From Saccoglossus kowalevskii (Eukaryota > Hemichordata > Enteropneusta > Harrimaniidae), in assembly GCF_000003605.2 (NCBI RefSeq), contig NW_003133847.1:19692-54617 (forward strand): a stretch of DNA of 34,926 bases, written 5' to 3'. Under the pieces are notes generated by a model. That model made no database searches. It was not told the DNA's origin and worked only from the letters and a program-made list of their open reading frames with translations. Every line of letters starts with the position of its first letter. Position 1 is the first letter of the stretch. Positions 21,330 to 33,089 of this stretch are shown here, piece after piece. The position numbers were made by a program, and so were the translations under genes.

Positions 21330-22337
21330 CGTCCCGGTGAACAAAATTGGAATATTCAATCTGTAGAAACTGCTATTAAAAATCCGATTCAAGTTAAAAC
21401 CGTAATTGGACAAGCCGCGTACGGGAAGGCATGTCACAAACCAACAGCTATCGGGAAGTGAAACGTAAACACGCCACTAACACAGAACCCACTGGTCATT
21501 GGAATTAACTGGTTTGTTTGACGGTACCAAAATATACAAAGAAGGCGGGAACACTTCCCTTTGTCGTAATGTAAATTCCTTTATAGTGACTAACAATTGA
21601 ATGAATATGTATTCAATTGAAGTCCATTCATATACCTGAGCACGACCTTTGACAAATTAGAAAACCAACTCATTACACTACTTCCTTTGCGGTGTGGAAT
21701 CATCAGCCTCGTTCAGGATCAATTTATTTGTCTCGGCAAAACTGGTTAAAACACCGTTCATTTTGAACTGCTTACTTTTAAAATAACTTCCACTATACTT
21801 GTTCCATATCAAGGACAAAACATAGAATCGGTCTGTAAACACCTAGAAAATACCTAGTGCATGTACCAACGAACATAGAACACACTGTCGACCAAGAGAT
21901 GGCCTAACGTGACCCGAACCTTCAAGGTATTTCCAATTAATACGGGACTGAAGCCAGCGAGGAGATTTACGATCGAGGTGTCACCGAGCGGATACAATTT
22001 GTTTAAGGGCATGTGCGTACAACTGTATGGTCCTAAGGCGTTGACAAGACTATAGTAAAGAACAATTTGTTTTTTTTATTGCTCTGTAGAGGTGACGAGG
22101 GCAGTAAATAAATACATGATGTTAGCGAGTGTACAGGAAACTCATCATATTCCTATCAACGGTAAAGACGGTCATGGTGGGCGTATAAAGACACACTGAA
22201 AATCGTCGCCTAATACACTCCCAATACACACAAATACTTTGTGACTGACGAAAGTGGAAACACCACCCCGAGAGTCACAATAGTATACGAGTCCGACCAA
22301 TCTACGCGCTGCTGTTGTTATCGTCCAAGACAATTAA
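21330..22337 (-). other. Upstream region of gene A, likely promoter
   Basis: No exon is seen. A TATAAAG-like word (minus strand, about 21580-21586) lies about 250 bases before the ATG. The TTAA-flanked MITE with NRF1-like sites begins 1 kb upstream. Confidence 0.35.
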
Positions 22338-22624
22338 AGGGCGGTGGTCGTCGCGTCACGCATGTGCGAGATATATGGGTCTCATATAGACAAAGATGGC
22401 GAGATCAACGAGTACAAACTTTCCGACTTTACCAAGCTTTAATTAGGTATTGTTTAGGTGATTGGAAAGTATTGAAGGAGTCATCGGCGGTAATTAGTGC
22501 AAGTCGCGCCCATGTCAAACCTCATACTTGTGATTTCCATTAGAAGAGCGCATTGGATTGTGGGAAAATTAATAGTTTATCAACACATATGTCGCACATG
22601 CGCAGCGCGACGACCACCGCCCCT
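22338..22624. mobile_element. TTAA-flanked MITE with NRF1-like palindromes, intact ends
   Basis: TTAA flanks both ends (22334-22337, 22625-22628). The inverted ends run about 40 bases: AGGGCGGTGGTCGTCGCG, GCATGTGCGA and ATATATG at the left, and AGGGGCGGTGGTCGTCGCG, GCGCATGTGCGACATATG at the right when reverse-complemented. GCGCATGYGC words resemble NRF1 sites. The interior matches the copy at 5520-5776. Non-autonomous, probably mobilised by a piggyBac-type transposase, judging from TTAA alone. Confidence 0.8.
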
Positions 22625-24844
22625 TTAACAGCAATGAGTACGTCTCCAGATTTTACACTAAGAAACATGTCATAGACATTTAGCTAATTTCCATATTAAT
22701 AATAGTTTTACCATCGTTTTAAAGTAAAAATTTCCAGTAACCAAACACCCTTAACATTAACAGTTCTGGTGTTGATCATTCAAATAGCTTATCGTTGGTG
22801 GCTCGCTATTTAACTACAGGAGTGTGTGAAACCTCATACTAGTAATATTTTGAGGTAAAACAACTTACAATACGCATGATATTCTTTCAGTCAATAGAAT
22901 AGCGGGATGAGACGGAGCCGAGTTAAGAAATTATTCAAGGAGTAGTGTCGTTGTGGAACACCTGGCAATGTTCATACAAATGCCATACAAATGCTAACAC
23001 GATCACTGCGTAAGAAACACTGTCACTCACACGTATGTGTACGAATTGTAAAAGGCATTATGGGATACTAGTAGTTGGCACCAGGGCGAACTATTTACAA
23101 GCCATCATATGATTTGCACACTGAACACGTTGCTGTAGACTGTGAAAGCTAGACAACTTCCCCGGGGACGCAATCAAATCAGTCGACAAAACAGTCGATA
23201 ACGTCCAACGTAATAAAGCTGCATTGGCCTGTTTTGAGTAATTGTCACATGGCATTTTACTCTGTGCTCGAATACCCCTATAAAACCAAAGACCATGACC
23301 TGCGGTAAAACGCATGACTGCGTTCAGTTAGAGTGAACCATTCATTATTACAGCCAAGAATAGAATTATATCTGCGCTCATAATATACGTGCCGTGGTAA
23401 TTATAACGGAAAACAATGTGATTACTAATTTTCAGCACGACTGACTCATTTATTTTGACTTAGCATCTTGTTAAGAAAAAGAAATTTCGACTCAGTGAGC
23501 TTAATGTGGAAGTACTTTTTGACCACAATCCTTCTGTGTTCTGACCTGTTAAACCATTTATTGGTATCCGGTTATGTTCGTTCACTGGTTCGTATGTACA
23601 ACCTGGGTATACAACGCACTAAACGACTACAAATGTATCAGGCCTCCACGTGTTTCCCAGCCAAGTAGTTTATAGACAGTTATTTAGGAAATGTTTGACT
23701 ATTTATTACACGACTGGTCACGAACGAGGCTGAATCAAAATCACAACACCCATAGATGGCGTACTGAAAATTACTTGGAAGTTATTTTCGCTATTTCGCT
23801 GAAAGAATAAATCAGTATAAATAAAATCCCTTTCATCCTACATTTTACATTCAACTCATCAAAAATCAGTGAAAATAAACTTCATACACTACAGCCGAAA
23901 TGACTTTACAGTGAAAATTAATTCCAGCTATTTCACACGTGACGGTACAAAATCGAGCTGATATCGGGTTGACATTCTGATGAGAAATACATCACTGAAA
24001 TCACTTGTTTGCCTTTTTCAATGTGATAACTTATGACATTTCTCATGACTCGTGGAATTAATTTAGTATTTACGTGTTGACGCTGCAGCTCGTGGACAGG
24101 TGCAGTTCAATCATACCGTTATATTTACATCACTGCCTGTCGCTGTCAGACCAGAGTAGACAATGTTCAGGCACTTATTTTCTGTGTTGAACATTTCAGC
24201 GATAAAATGTTATTTTATTAAAATGTTTGTAGTTTTTAAAATAAAACAAGGTGAAAATTGTTTTATGCCTAAAACACAGACGATTTTTCAGCCCGCCCCA
24301 AAAAAATAAATAAAAAACGTGGCGTATGCATAAAATAGGACAGAAAAGATACACAATTCAAAGTTGCATATGTACTAAGTGACGAGAAATCGTACAAAAC
24401 ATATCGTTCCAAAACAAAAAAAATACACAAAATAGTAAAAGTGAATGAATGGGATACACATACACTGATTTGAATTTAGCACTATAAAACCGAGAGGTGC
24501 TCGTGCGTATTTCCAACCAATGGCATCACAGTAAATATGCATGGCCGCAGATCGGCCAATACGAGACTCACAAGCAGCGTCCAGGAGGTCTCGATGTCTG
24601 TGAATTCAACTGAGTAAATCCCGCTACAAACATCGATGATTACAAATATTTGGCATTTGTCCAGTAATGTAACGTGAACACAATAACAAAATATTAAATG
24701 CACAAATATACACCAAATATAAATCATTCAAAGTGTAGAAAGACACATACATATAAGTTCATGATGGTTCGCGGAAGTTCCAGTCATATGACTTTCAACA
24801 CCATTTTCGTCCGGACTTTTCGGTACTCACAAATTACAAAAAAA
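22625..24844. other. Intergenic, no gene seen
   Basis: AT-rich sequence with short open frames on both strands and no splice-supported exon. Around 23770-23900 a phrase TTTTCGCTATTTCGCTGA recalls the MITE at 29229-29439 and may be a decayed relative. Confidence 0.4.
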
Positions 24845-25567
24845 AATTACTGAACCCTTTAGAAATTAGTGATGTTTGCAAACAAAACAGTATTATCCCA
24901 TTAGCTACAAAAAAACTAAAAAATATGTTTGAAAAACACTGCACAGAAACAATGCACAATGACAATAAAGGCACTAACCACAAAAATAAACTTCGTACCT
25001 ACAGACAGCTGAAAACTGATTTTGCACTTGAAAAATACCTTGAAATTATTAAAAAAAAAAACCATCCACAGATCATCTATGACTAAACTGAGGATAAGTG
25101 CCCACATACTTCAGATTGAAATTGGGTGATATCACAACATAGATATCTTAAATAGAACATGCCTTGTCTGTGACTCCAATGAAACTGAAGATGAAGAACA
25201 CTTCCTCTTCAATTGTAACCTGTACAAATTTGAAAGAGAGGCTTTGTTTGAAAACTTAAACTTATCCCGTAATCTGAAAGATTTTCTCAATAACAAAAAT
25301 TCTGAAACTGCCCAAGCAATTGCCAAGTTTATCAGCGACTGTTTCACTAAAAGAGAAAACTTCATGAAAAGCAATTTACCAGCTGCCTCAAAATAACACC
25401 AAAAAATATTTATATAATAATAATAATATTTTTACAGTATTACTATTTATTTATTTCCTTTTTTTATTATTATTATTACTTATGTATTTTATTGTTCCTT
25501 ATATCCTTATTGTGTTCTAATCTAGATCCCAGAGGGGATACGATATCAATAAAGATTGTTATTATAC
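24845..25567 (+). mobile_element. LINE (non-LTR retrotransposon) 3' end, broken
   Basis: The plus strand gives KLRTYRQLKTDFALEKYLEI (from 24988) and, in another frame, KLRISAHILQIEIG, then LNRTCLVCDSNETEDEEHFL, FNCNLYKFEREALFENL and a stop at 25394. This is the C-terminal region after the reverse transcriptase of Jockey/CR1-like elements, with the Cys-x2-Cys ... His ... Cys motif. There is one frameshift near 25080 and one in-frame TGA at 25127. The 3' region has ATT runs and ends near AATAAAGATTG. It is 5'-truncated, as LINE copies usually are. Confidence 0.8.
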
Positions 25568-26895
25568 AACTTAGTTAATAGTAACTAAATATAAATATGG
25601 CGTGCTTTTAACCATTGATGTTAGTGTGCCAATGTTTTTTATTGCAAGACAATGAATATCATACTGAATTCACATTTGCCGCACTGACCTAATACGTGCG
25701 CCTGACTGAAAGGTCCGCCTTCTGCAAAACGCGTGTCCAAAAAGTCCGAAGGCGTAAATGGTGGTCGAAACTTCATATATTATTTTATTTCGTGATAGAC
25801 CAATCCTCGACAGGATATTTCCCTCAATAATGACGATGTGATGTATTTTTACTCGCATTGTTGTAAAGCAACAGCCCTAAACGTATCCGAAACACGGGAA
25901 ACGGATATGTAATTTGTGCCGATACCGGTGGGGGTTATGGGCTGGAAAAAAAAATAGGAATTTGGTAAATTGTTCAATAATTTGGTACAGAACAAGTTCT
26001 AGGCTTATTGACGGCATTGGGGATATGAGAGCTTAGGCCAACCCCATTCGGGACAAAAGCTTCCCTATACGAACAATGTCGGACAACCTAAAGTCAGAAC
26101 TAAACCTGAGGCCAGACGTACCCTGGTTTATGTGACGCTATGGAGTTGTTCTCAAAGTTCGGACCATGGAGTTAAACACCGCATCAATATACACTTCTTT
26201 CAAGTTTCTCAGACCATTCATTTAGTAATCTGAGTTCAAAGTGGCCGCGTAGTGTATTAAAACACTTTGAAATATCTGCATGTCATTTTAGTGGTTTTGA
26301 CAAAATACACGAATTAACTGAATATTAATTTAGCTAATTCGCCAACAATCTCATTGTCAGAATTCGTTTTTAGGGTTAGCTAAATTAGCTAAAAAGTCAT
26401 GTTTTACATGTTAGACTGTGATATCGTATTTCAATGAACGCGTATCGAACTTCTGCATTTTAAGAGATCCTACCGAGTGCAACAGGGCATGAAACTGGCG
26501 GAAAGTTATCCGAGGTGGAACGTTGTAAAGTCGCAGGGTCACGAGGAACCACAGTCCACACAAGTTGCGCCCTCTAAAGTATCCGCTTCTGTGACTCAAG
26601 CATCGGGAGAAACGTTTGCTTTGTCATGGCGGAATATACAAATATGTCAGTTTCTGAAGTTTGCTGATATTGGACAGAAGGGAATTTTATTTTTGTCACG
26701 TCGATTGCGATTGGTACACCCAGAAGCACAATGTCACGCGTACATATTTAAGTTACACCCCATATCCGGCTAGTGCGCGCAAACTGGGGGATACTAAACA
26801 TGCCGATACTAAAGACTAGTAAATATGACGGCTCCTTACATTGAATAATTGAACATATCCAAAGCGAAATCCAATGAGGGCGCCCTTATAAACAA
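25568..26895. other. Intergenic, no gene seen
   Basis: A frame open over about 300 bases at 26477-26773 (plus) has no ATG near its start and no recognisable domain. A phrase GCGCCCTCTAAAG at about 26570 resembles one arm of the element at 16029-16270. Confidence 0.4.
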
Positions 26896-27004
26896 AAACA
26901 TAACCTTGAGGCGAAAAAAAAAAACTGTCTTTTTAACATAACCTGGAGGCGAACAAAAAATGTCGATTTAACATAACCTGGAGGCGAACAAAAAATGTCG
27001 ATTT
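26896..27004. repeat. Short tandem repeat, unit about 35 bases, three copies
   Basis: The unit TAACATAACCTGGAGGCGAA, then CAAAAAATGTCGATT, is exact in the last two copies (about 26934-27004) and altered in the first. Confidence 0.8.
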
Positions 27005-27292
27005 ATTTTCCAAAGCACGGGCTATTTTATCTTTAAATTGTCAAAAAAAAATTGTGTTTTTAATTTCACTTCACCTAAATATTTTAAAATGAAATAAAAT
27101 AATATTTTTCTTTCTTTTATATTAAACTAGAGTATGATATCTAACCACATTTTACTCTGCAAACAGGAAAACAAAAACTATCAGAACTATGATGTACTTC
27201 TTTAATCCTCACACCATGCATGCACTAGAAATGGTTTCATACTAACAAAGCTGGTGAATTTGTTGCACAGATCAATGTATATTAAATAATTA

Positions 27293-27470
27293 CACTGTAA
27301 TCTCGTTATAACAAGCTATTTGGGAGACATACAATTAGTTCGTTATAGTGAAATGTTTACTATATTGAAGCACATAATACATTGGGTTTGTTGTGAGCGG
27401 GAGACATGCTATGTGTTCATTTTATCAGGAGATTCATTATAAAGGTGTTCATTATATTGAGGTTACAGTG
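27293..27470. mobile_element. MITE (178 bases), TA-flanked, mariner/pogo-like ends
   Basis: TA on both sides (27291-27292, 27471-27472). The ends CACTGTAATCTCGTTATAAC and CACTGTAACCTCAATATAAT (reverse complement of the right end) are inverted over about 20 bases. The interior repeats TTCGTTAT and TTCATTATA words. TA duplication and CACTGTAA(C/T)CTCG ends fit pogo/Tigger-like Tc1/mariner derivatives. Confidence 0.75.
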
Positions 27471-27774
27471 TATTGGAATGGTTTGAAATGCATTAATGAA
27501 AGAACACACACATGCAAACCAAATTAATTTTTTATAAAAAAAAAATCAAGTTTATTAAGTACTATACAAGAAATATATACAAAAGATACATATAAAAATA
27601 AATTGTTAGAATCACACTGCTGTATGTTGTAATAGTTACAAGTAATCATGATAAAAACATAACATTTCTGTAAATGTGTAAAACTAGAATCTGGTTATCA
27701 CTGATTTAGTTAAATTTGTTTCTTCTACTTAAATTTAAATTCCAAATAAAAGGCCTATTCTTGGGAATGAACAT
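27471..27774. other. AT-rich spacer
   Basis: No gene or element is recognised in this stretch. Confidence 0.4.
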
Positions 27775-27990
27775 CCCGGAAGTTTTTACCACCTGGCAAC
27801 CATCACTGATGAAAACAAAAGGTAAAAACTACCAGGAAACATTATATCCAACTACATGTAGTTGTTAAGACTCTTTGAAACAGTGTAACAAGACAACTCC
27901 CAACAAATGCGCATAGCCCATAGAAATACATGGTAAAGTATGCCCAAGCACCAAAGAACGTTCTGTGACATAGCTCCACCGCCAGGAATA
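27775..27990 (+). repeat. Dispersed repeat R, copy 2
   Basis: It has TGGCAACCATCACTG, GTTGTTAAGACTCT, CAGTGTAACAAGA, CCATAGAAATACATGGTA and GAACGTTCTGTGACATAGCT in the same order as copy 3 (29120-29600). Confidence 0.65.
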
Positions 27991-28377
27991 TATTGATATT
28001 TTAACAAAATTGGCAAGAATTTGTACATGATTCTAATCTGAAGATAAATGAAGAATACAAACATATAAAGTATTTTGAAAAGACTGAGAATAAAACGACT
28101 ACTTTAATTCTAAAATTGAAATTAAAAAATACATTTTTCTTTTAAACTAGTATACTATGTAATCACATCTGTATTGTAATAAACTGTGTACTTTATATAT
28201 TAATATATTCTAATTTAGATAAAACAAGCCATGCATGGCACAGTCCCCGTTAGTTATCCAATTTAATGATGTATAGTTTTGTTTATAGTAGTATGGATGG
28301 AACATAAACATGTCAGAGATATGGATCCAGAAGCTGATGTTTGATTATAATTTTTTAACATTCAAATGACTAACACT

Positions 28378-29060
28378 CGGTCATTTTGTATCTGATCTTC
28401 AAATGAGAACTTGGCCATATTGAGAGATATTGCTCTGGAACAGCATAAATTAAAATAAAAGGCCACCAGTTGGCCATTTTGAACGGGATAGTCAAACCAT
28501 TAATTAATTAACCATTCATTAAAACGAAATGGCCACAAATCAGCTATTTTGAATTTGATCTGAAAAACAAAATGAAGTGTATCAAAAACCAATGATGTCT
28601 AATGTATGTACCAATTTTGAATGAACTTCATCCATAATATGAAATGCTTGATTTTTTTGATATTTTTTTAACACAAAAATGGCCACCATTCGGCCATTTG
28701 AATGTATGTACCAAGTTTCAACAAAATCCATTTGTAAAAATTCGTGATCCGCTTCCGGAATGCCAGAATGCTTGATTTTGGTGGTTTTTCAGCACAAAAA
28801 TGGCTACAATCCCGCCATTTTGAATCAGATCGTCAAACCAATAAATCTGTACATGATGTATAATATATATACAAAATTTGAACATAATCACTCAAAACAT
28901 GTCAGAGATATGGCATGAGAACTGCATTCACTAAAACAAAATAGCCGCCAATTGGTCAGTTTGAATCAGATCTGAAAAACAAAATGACGTGCATCAAGGA
29001 CCTATAATGTCCGATGTATGAACCACGTTTTAATGAAATCCATCTGTAAACCGTGTTCGA
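28378..29060. repeat. Degenerate tandem repeat with GGCCATTTTGAAT monomers
   Basis: Phrases of the form ACAAAATGGCCACCATTCGG followed by CCATTTTGAATCAGATC recur at about 28378, 28465, 28540, 28675, 28795 and 28940, with linking text about GTATGTACCAA(G/T)TTT and AATCCATCTGTAAA. Spacing is irregular and divergence high, so this is an old array or a cluster of related elements. Confidence 0.6.
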
Positions 29061-29119
29061 ACCAGGGCTAATAAACAAATAATACAATGCATAATAAAAT
29101 AATTTATTTGTTGAGATAT

Positions 29120-29600
29120 TCTCAATGCGGCCATTTTTATGGCCTGGCAACCACAGCCAGTTTTGAGCTACTAGTATTTGTTGAGACTCTAAATAGTATA
29201 ACAAGATTATCCCTACATGTTTGACATATACTGTAAAAGGGTTAATTATTCGCTGGGTTTTTATTTCGCTTATTTCGCTGACTGGAAAATGCGCTAAATT
29301 AAAACCCAGTGAATATGTAAAAATAAGCATAGAACACATTATCTAAATGATAAAACCGTGAATTTAAAACACACTGAATATGACTGAAATGCTAAATCAG
29401 TGAAATTTAAACCCAGTGAATATTAGTCATTTTACAGTATAAATTTGGTTATTCAGGATTGTCTCAAAGTTGAGTTTGTTCGACGGCAGCTCGCACAGAG
29501 TCCATAGAAATACATGGTACAGTGGTGCATATCTTAGCAATGTAGAACATTCTGTGACGTAGCTGTGCCTCTAGGAATAAGGTATCACAATGTTCAGAAC
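29120..29600 (+). repeat. Dispersed repeat R, copy 3, interrupted by a MITE
   Basis: It carries TGGCAACCACAG, GTTGAGACTCTAAATAG, AACAAGATTATCCCTACATG, then after an insertion AAATTTGGTTATTCAGGATT, CCATAGAAATACATGGTA and ACATTCTGTGACGTAGCTG. The order matches copies 1 and 2 once 29229-29439 is set aside. Confidence 0.65.
29229..29439. mobile_element. MITE (211 bases), TA-flanked, nested in repeat R
   Basis: TA duplication at 29227-29228 and 29440-29441. The ends TACTGTAAAAGGGTTAATTA and TACTGTAAAATGACTAATAT (reverse complement of the right end) are inverted; both continue into TTCxCTGGGTTT. It interrupts repeat R exactly where copy 1 is continuous, so it inserted later. The Tc1/mariner type is suggested by TA. 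Confidence 0.75.
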
Positions 29601-30636
29601 TAAAACTATATGTATATCTATATAATACGGATATGCAGATCTTTTAAAAATGTAAATATGTAAAAAAAAATGCTATTCAAAAATCATCAAAATGTATCAT
29701 GTGCTCAGGCAAGACTGAATGGTAAAAAAATCATACTCATATTTACAAATGCATGCGCAGAAATATTATATCTAGTTGCAAGTTATATTCACAGGATTGA
29801 AATAGACATATAAACAAAGAGATAAAAATTACATGATTGAGGAGAAGTACAAGTAAAATGATGATAATATACACCCCTAATTGCAAAATACATTCTGCAA
29901 TAGCAGAATACATTTTGTAGTACTGATGCAGTTTTTCTTTTTTATATGACATCATGAAATTAGTGTGACGCCATTGTGACAGTTTAATTAACAAGTTTTA
30001 TATTCACTCTCTCATGAGTAAACATTATCACATCTTTATAAATGAAGAAATATATTTGATATGAGGTAAATTAAGTACATATAAAATCACATCATAGCAA
30101 AAATTTAGTTGCTTTTTATTTTATAGAAATGAACAATGTAAGATTCTGTGTCTGCATGCGGAGAATAAAAAAAAAATTGTCACACAGTGAGTTTAATCAC
30201 AAAAACTATATTCTATGTTTGTACATGATATGGCTGTGTGACCAACTAGCTTCCACAACACCACTGTCCTGTTTGACTGTGGCACTCTCGACCAGGGTAG
30301 ATGTTATTTTGGTGTACAATCTATTGTAGGATTTAAAAAAATGATTCATCAGTCATAAAGCTCTGAAGTAACATCCACTATGCTACCATTCATCATTGGG
30401 TATGCAAATGTTAGAAAGGAAGACATGCATTAAGTTTTTAAAATATTATATTCTGTAATATCATACATGGTAATATCTTATAGTATTCTTAACTGAATTA
30501 ATACTGGTGTGATGTGGTATATACAAGACTTTCTTGGGTATATTCTGAGTTGAAAAAAAGTCAAAATTAAGTAATCCATCATTACATGCAGCTACATAAA
30601 TATCGTGGAAGATACTCCTTGCATTTGACCACGTTG
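29601..30636. other. Downstream flank of gene C; no gene seen
   Basis: AT-rich. It includes possible minus-strand AATAAA words near 30113 but none close to the gene C stop. Confidence 0.4.
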
Positions 30637-30716
30637 TCATCTGTGTAGATTATAGGAAAAATGATCCGCACTGGCTTCTCTGCTGTTAGCAAGGGACATG
30701 TGTCTAAAGTCTTCAT
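30637..30716 (-). CDS. Gene C last exon
   Basis: Acceptor TTGTTGATTTCAG; it reads EDFRHMSLANSREASADHFS to NLHR-stop. Confidence 0.7.
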
Positions 30717-32906
30717 CTGAAATCAACAAAATTAATAAACATTCATGTCCTCTCATTACTAAGCAACAAATAAGAGCAAATAATTTCATAGAGGGGGCTA
30801 TAACTGGTAACACTGTTGTCAATAGAGGGCGCTTTAACAAAAATCTCCACAGTCAACAAGCTGATCAACTCAGGTCAAAATCCTAATGGATTGCGTCTTC
30901 AGGTGAGTAAAGAGTGGGGGATTAGAAATTGATGGAAGAAGAAGAAGAAAATGTGCAAATTATTTGTTTTCTTCACTTAGTTTTTGGCTGAATTATTTTT
31001 GAAGATAATGATACAACATTTTTTAAGAATTATTCGCTTGGTATCAGGTGTACAGAATTGTTTTGCTTATCAATTCCTGTTTTTTATTTCTTCCTGTGCA
31101 GACACTGATTTTTAACAATCTACCCAGAGAAATGTAACTACTAAAGTAAGGCATTGACCAAAAATGGCAGTAGAAATTGTCAAAGAATGTCTCATATCAA
31201 AACATTGGATAAACAGACATACCGGTACATATGTACTACCGGTACCTATATAAGCTTCACATCAGCTGAGTTGAAGGGAGGGGGGTATTTGTTCTACTTT
31301 TGCACATCTTCAACAAAGGTACATGCAGTTCAATAATTTGTTTGTTTTGATTGTATTTAAAGTTAGCCAATCTTAGTCCATCTGTCATTCTCTGTATTAG
31401 TATTTCAGCCAATATTAGTAACAAAATAGTAAGAGTGAAAAAACTGCAGGTGTCTTTGCATTTCGGATACCACATATAAAGGTGTATTTCAGATATCGAT
31501 AAAACACAGTGAAAAATCATAGGTGTTCTGAAATTCTGAGAATATATATGAACAAGAACCAATTTGATGGGCACGCTTCGGTTACATAAAGCAGCCAGTA
31601 TGTGTTCTATTACTCACCAAAGAGTTCTCCCGATTGTGGAGTCCAACCATAGGTATCTCTTCTCATGGAGCTTGGTCTGAGACGTGGACTCCATGGTGGA
31701 ACATTTTCAGCTTTTCCAACTCCTCTCCTTGCGAGCATTGGGTGATATTGATCAACAGCAAAATTATAAGAAAGAGCTGAAAAACAGTTTATTCAAATTT
31801 ACTGTAAATCAATTTTAACAAGTTGATTACATGACACTTGTTATGAAACAGTAAACAAAAAGTGAAATGAAATGATGGGCATGAAAGTTTAATTATAATA
31901 CATCCAGTTTTGTAATTGCAGAATTGTGGCAGTAACATCGACCAGATTTGGAAAATCAACCCACGATTGATTTATCAACAGGCAGAGAACCCAATTACAG
32001 ATGCCTGGCACGAGAACCATCATTCACAGAGATTCATTAGAAATTAGGATACCTGGGCTTAATAACATGTACCGAGGACAGGAACAACACATGGCTGACA
32101 GATATCATCATTCCTCTGTTTAATCTGACACTGTTATACCAAACTTAGAATTGAATATTTAAGCGTTTGGTGGTCTAGGCAGAATGTTATCAAATTAATA
32201 CTGCTGTGTGAGCAGTCAGTTGACGAAATCAAATCCACTGCCTCCCTGAGATGTGAGGAGAAAAATGATAATCACTTCACCACACACATCCATGCAAAAC
32301 AATTGATAAAGATATCTGTGTGATGTCCATGTGGGATCAAGTCAGTAACAATAATGAATCAGTAAATTATATTATTATACATCTGTCACCGTAACACTAT
32401 TTGTTACAGCATGCCGTAATTTTGCGGTATTTATGGGGTATTTTCATCCTACCATATTAGGAAACACGAATTCCAAATATGGAACGATTTTGCGTGTAAG
32501 GGTCCTCTAAAAATTAAAAAAAGAAACATGGCTACCCCCAGAATTTGACCGGTCCCCACACAAAGAAGTTCCCTAAATTTGTTCTAAACGTTTTGGATTT
32601 CGGCATTCCCCTGATGTATTCCTGGGAAGATAAGATGTAAAATAATAAGGTTATTACGAGGATACTGCAAAGTATGCACCCACGACGATATGTGGTTCGC
32701 ATTAACCCCCGCTGCACGTCGGTCGATACTCTCGATGTACTGTCTTTGTGCATACATTGCAGCATCCTCGTAATAACCTTATAATATTGAAATGGTGGAT
32801 ATTAAAAGCGGTACACTACCTGCAGCAGATGGTACAAATTTCATGTAATCAGGTCTGATAACTCTTGGTAGCTCTGGATACCATTCACGTGCTATGAGAA
32901 CCTCAC
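30637..32906 (-). CDS. Gene C: 3' end of an unrecognised gene, 3 exons seen
   Basis: Exons 32906-32820, 31776-31618 and 30716-30637 join in frame (phase 1 at each junction) to 108 codons ending YNLHR-stop, plus one residue completed by an exon not found. The protein reads EVLIAREWYPELPRVIRPDY, then FVPSAAALSYNFAVDQYHP, PWSPRLRPSSMRRD and TYGWTPQSGELF. It is rich in Pro, Arg, Trp and Tyr, with no membrane segment, Cys cluster or known domain. The style resembles short Pro/Tyr-rich ciliary microtubule proteins, but that is only an impression. The 5' part is missing: either it lies beyond the right edge or in exons I could not see among the repeats at 33085-34535. Confidence 0.7.
31618..31776 (-). 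CDS. Gene C internal exon
   Basis: Acceptor CTGTTTTTCAG, donor TTTG|GTGAGT. 52 full codons, from LSYNFAVDQYHPMLARRGVG to QSGELF. Confidence 0.75.
32646..32781. mobile_element. MITE (136 bases), TAA-flanked, PIF/Harbinger-like
   Basis: TAA on both sides (32643-32645, 32782-32784). The 33-base inverted ends, TAAGGTTATTACGAGGAT(A/G)C onward to GTATGCA, differ at only two places. A 3-base TWA target is the mark of PIF/Harbinger. It lies in an intron of gene C, 38 bases past a donor. Confidence 0.75.
32820..32906 (-). CDS. Gene C first visible exon
   Basis: Acceptor CTGACTTTTTTAG, donor GCAG|GTAGTG. 28 full codons, EVLIAREWYPELPRVIRPDY to VPSAA. It needs one base from an upstream exon. Confidence 0.7.
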
Positions 32907-33089
32907 CTAAAAAAGTCAGAATTTGTAACAAGAAAGAAAACAACAGAACATACTGCTGTATATGAAAGTTATTTCTTTGTTATGGATAATGTTTGTTCAA
33001 AACCTGATACAGATACAGACTCGATTTTGCATAGTATCTTAATTGGTTCTCCACAAACCCCACACAGTGCGCCCTCTAATCAAATTTAG

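Noticed and set aside
23770-23900. Possible decayed copy of the 29229-29439 MITE
   Set aside because: Only one phrase (TATTTCGCTGA) is shared and no ends can be defined.
26477-26773. 98-codon plus-strand open frame
   Set aside because: It begins with GTG, has no splice context and no domain; an inverted-repeat fragment lies inside it.
31219-31246. Palindrome around ACCGGTACATATGTAC
   Set aside because: Short and isolated; no flanking duplication or related gene signal.
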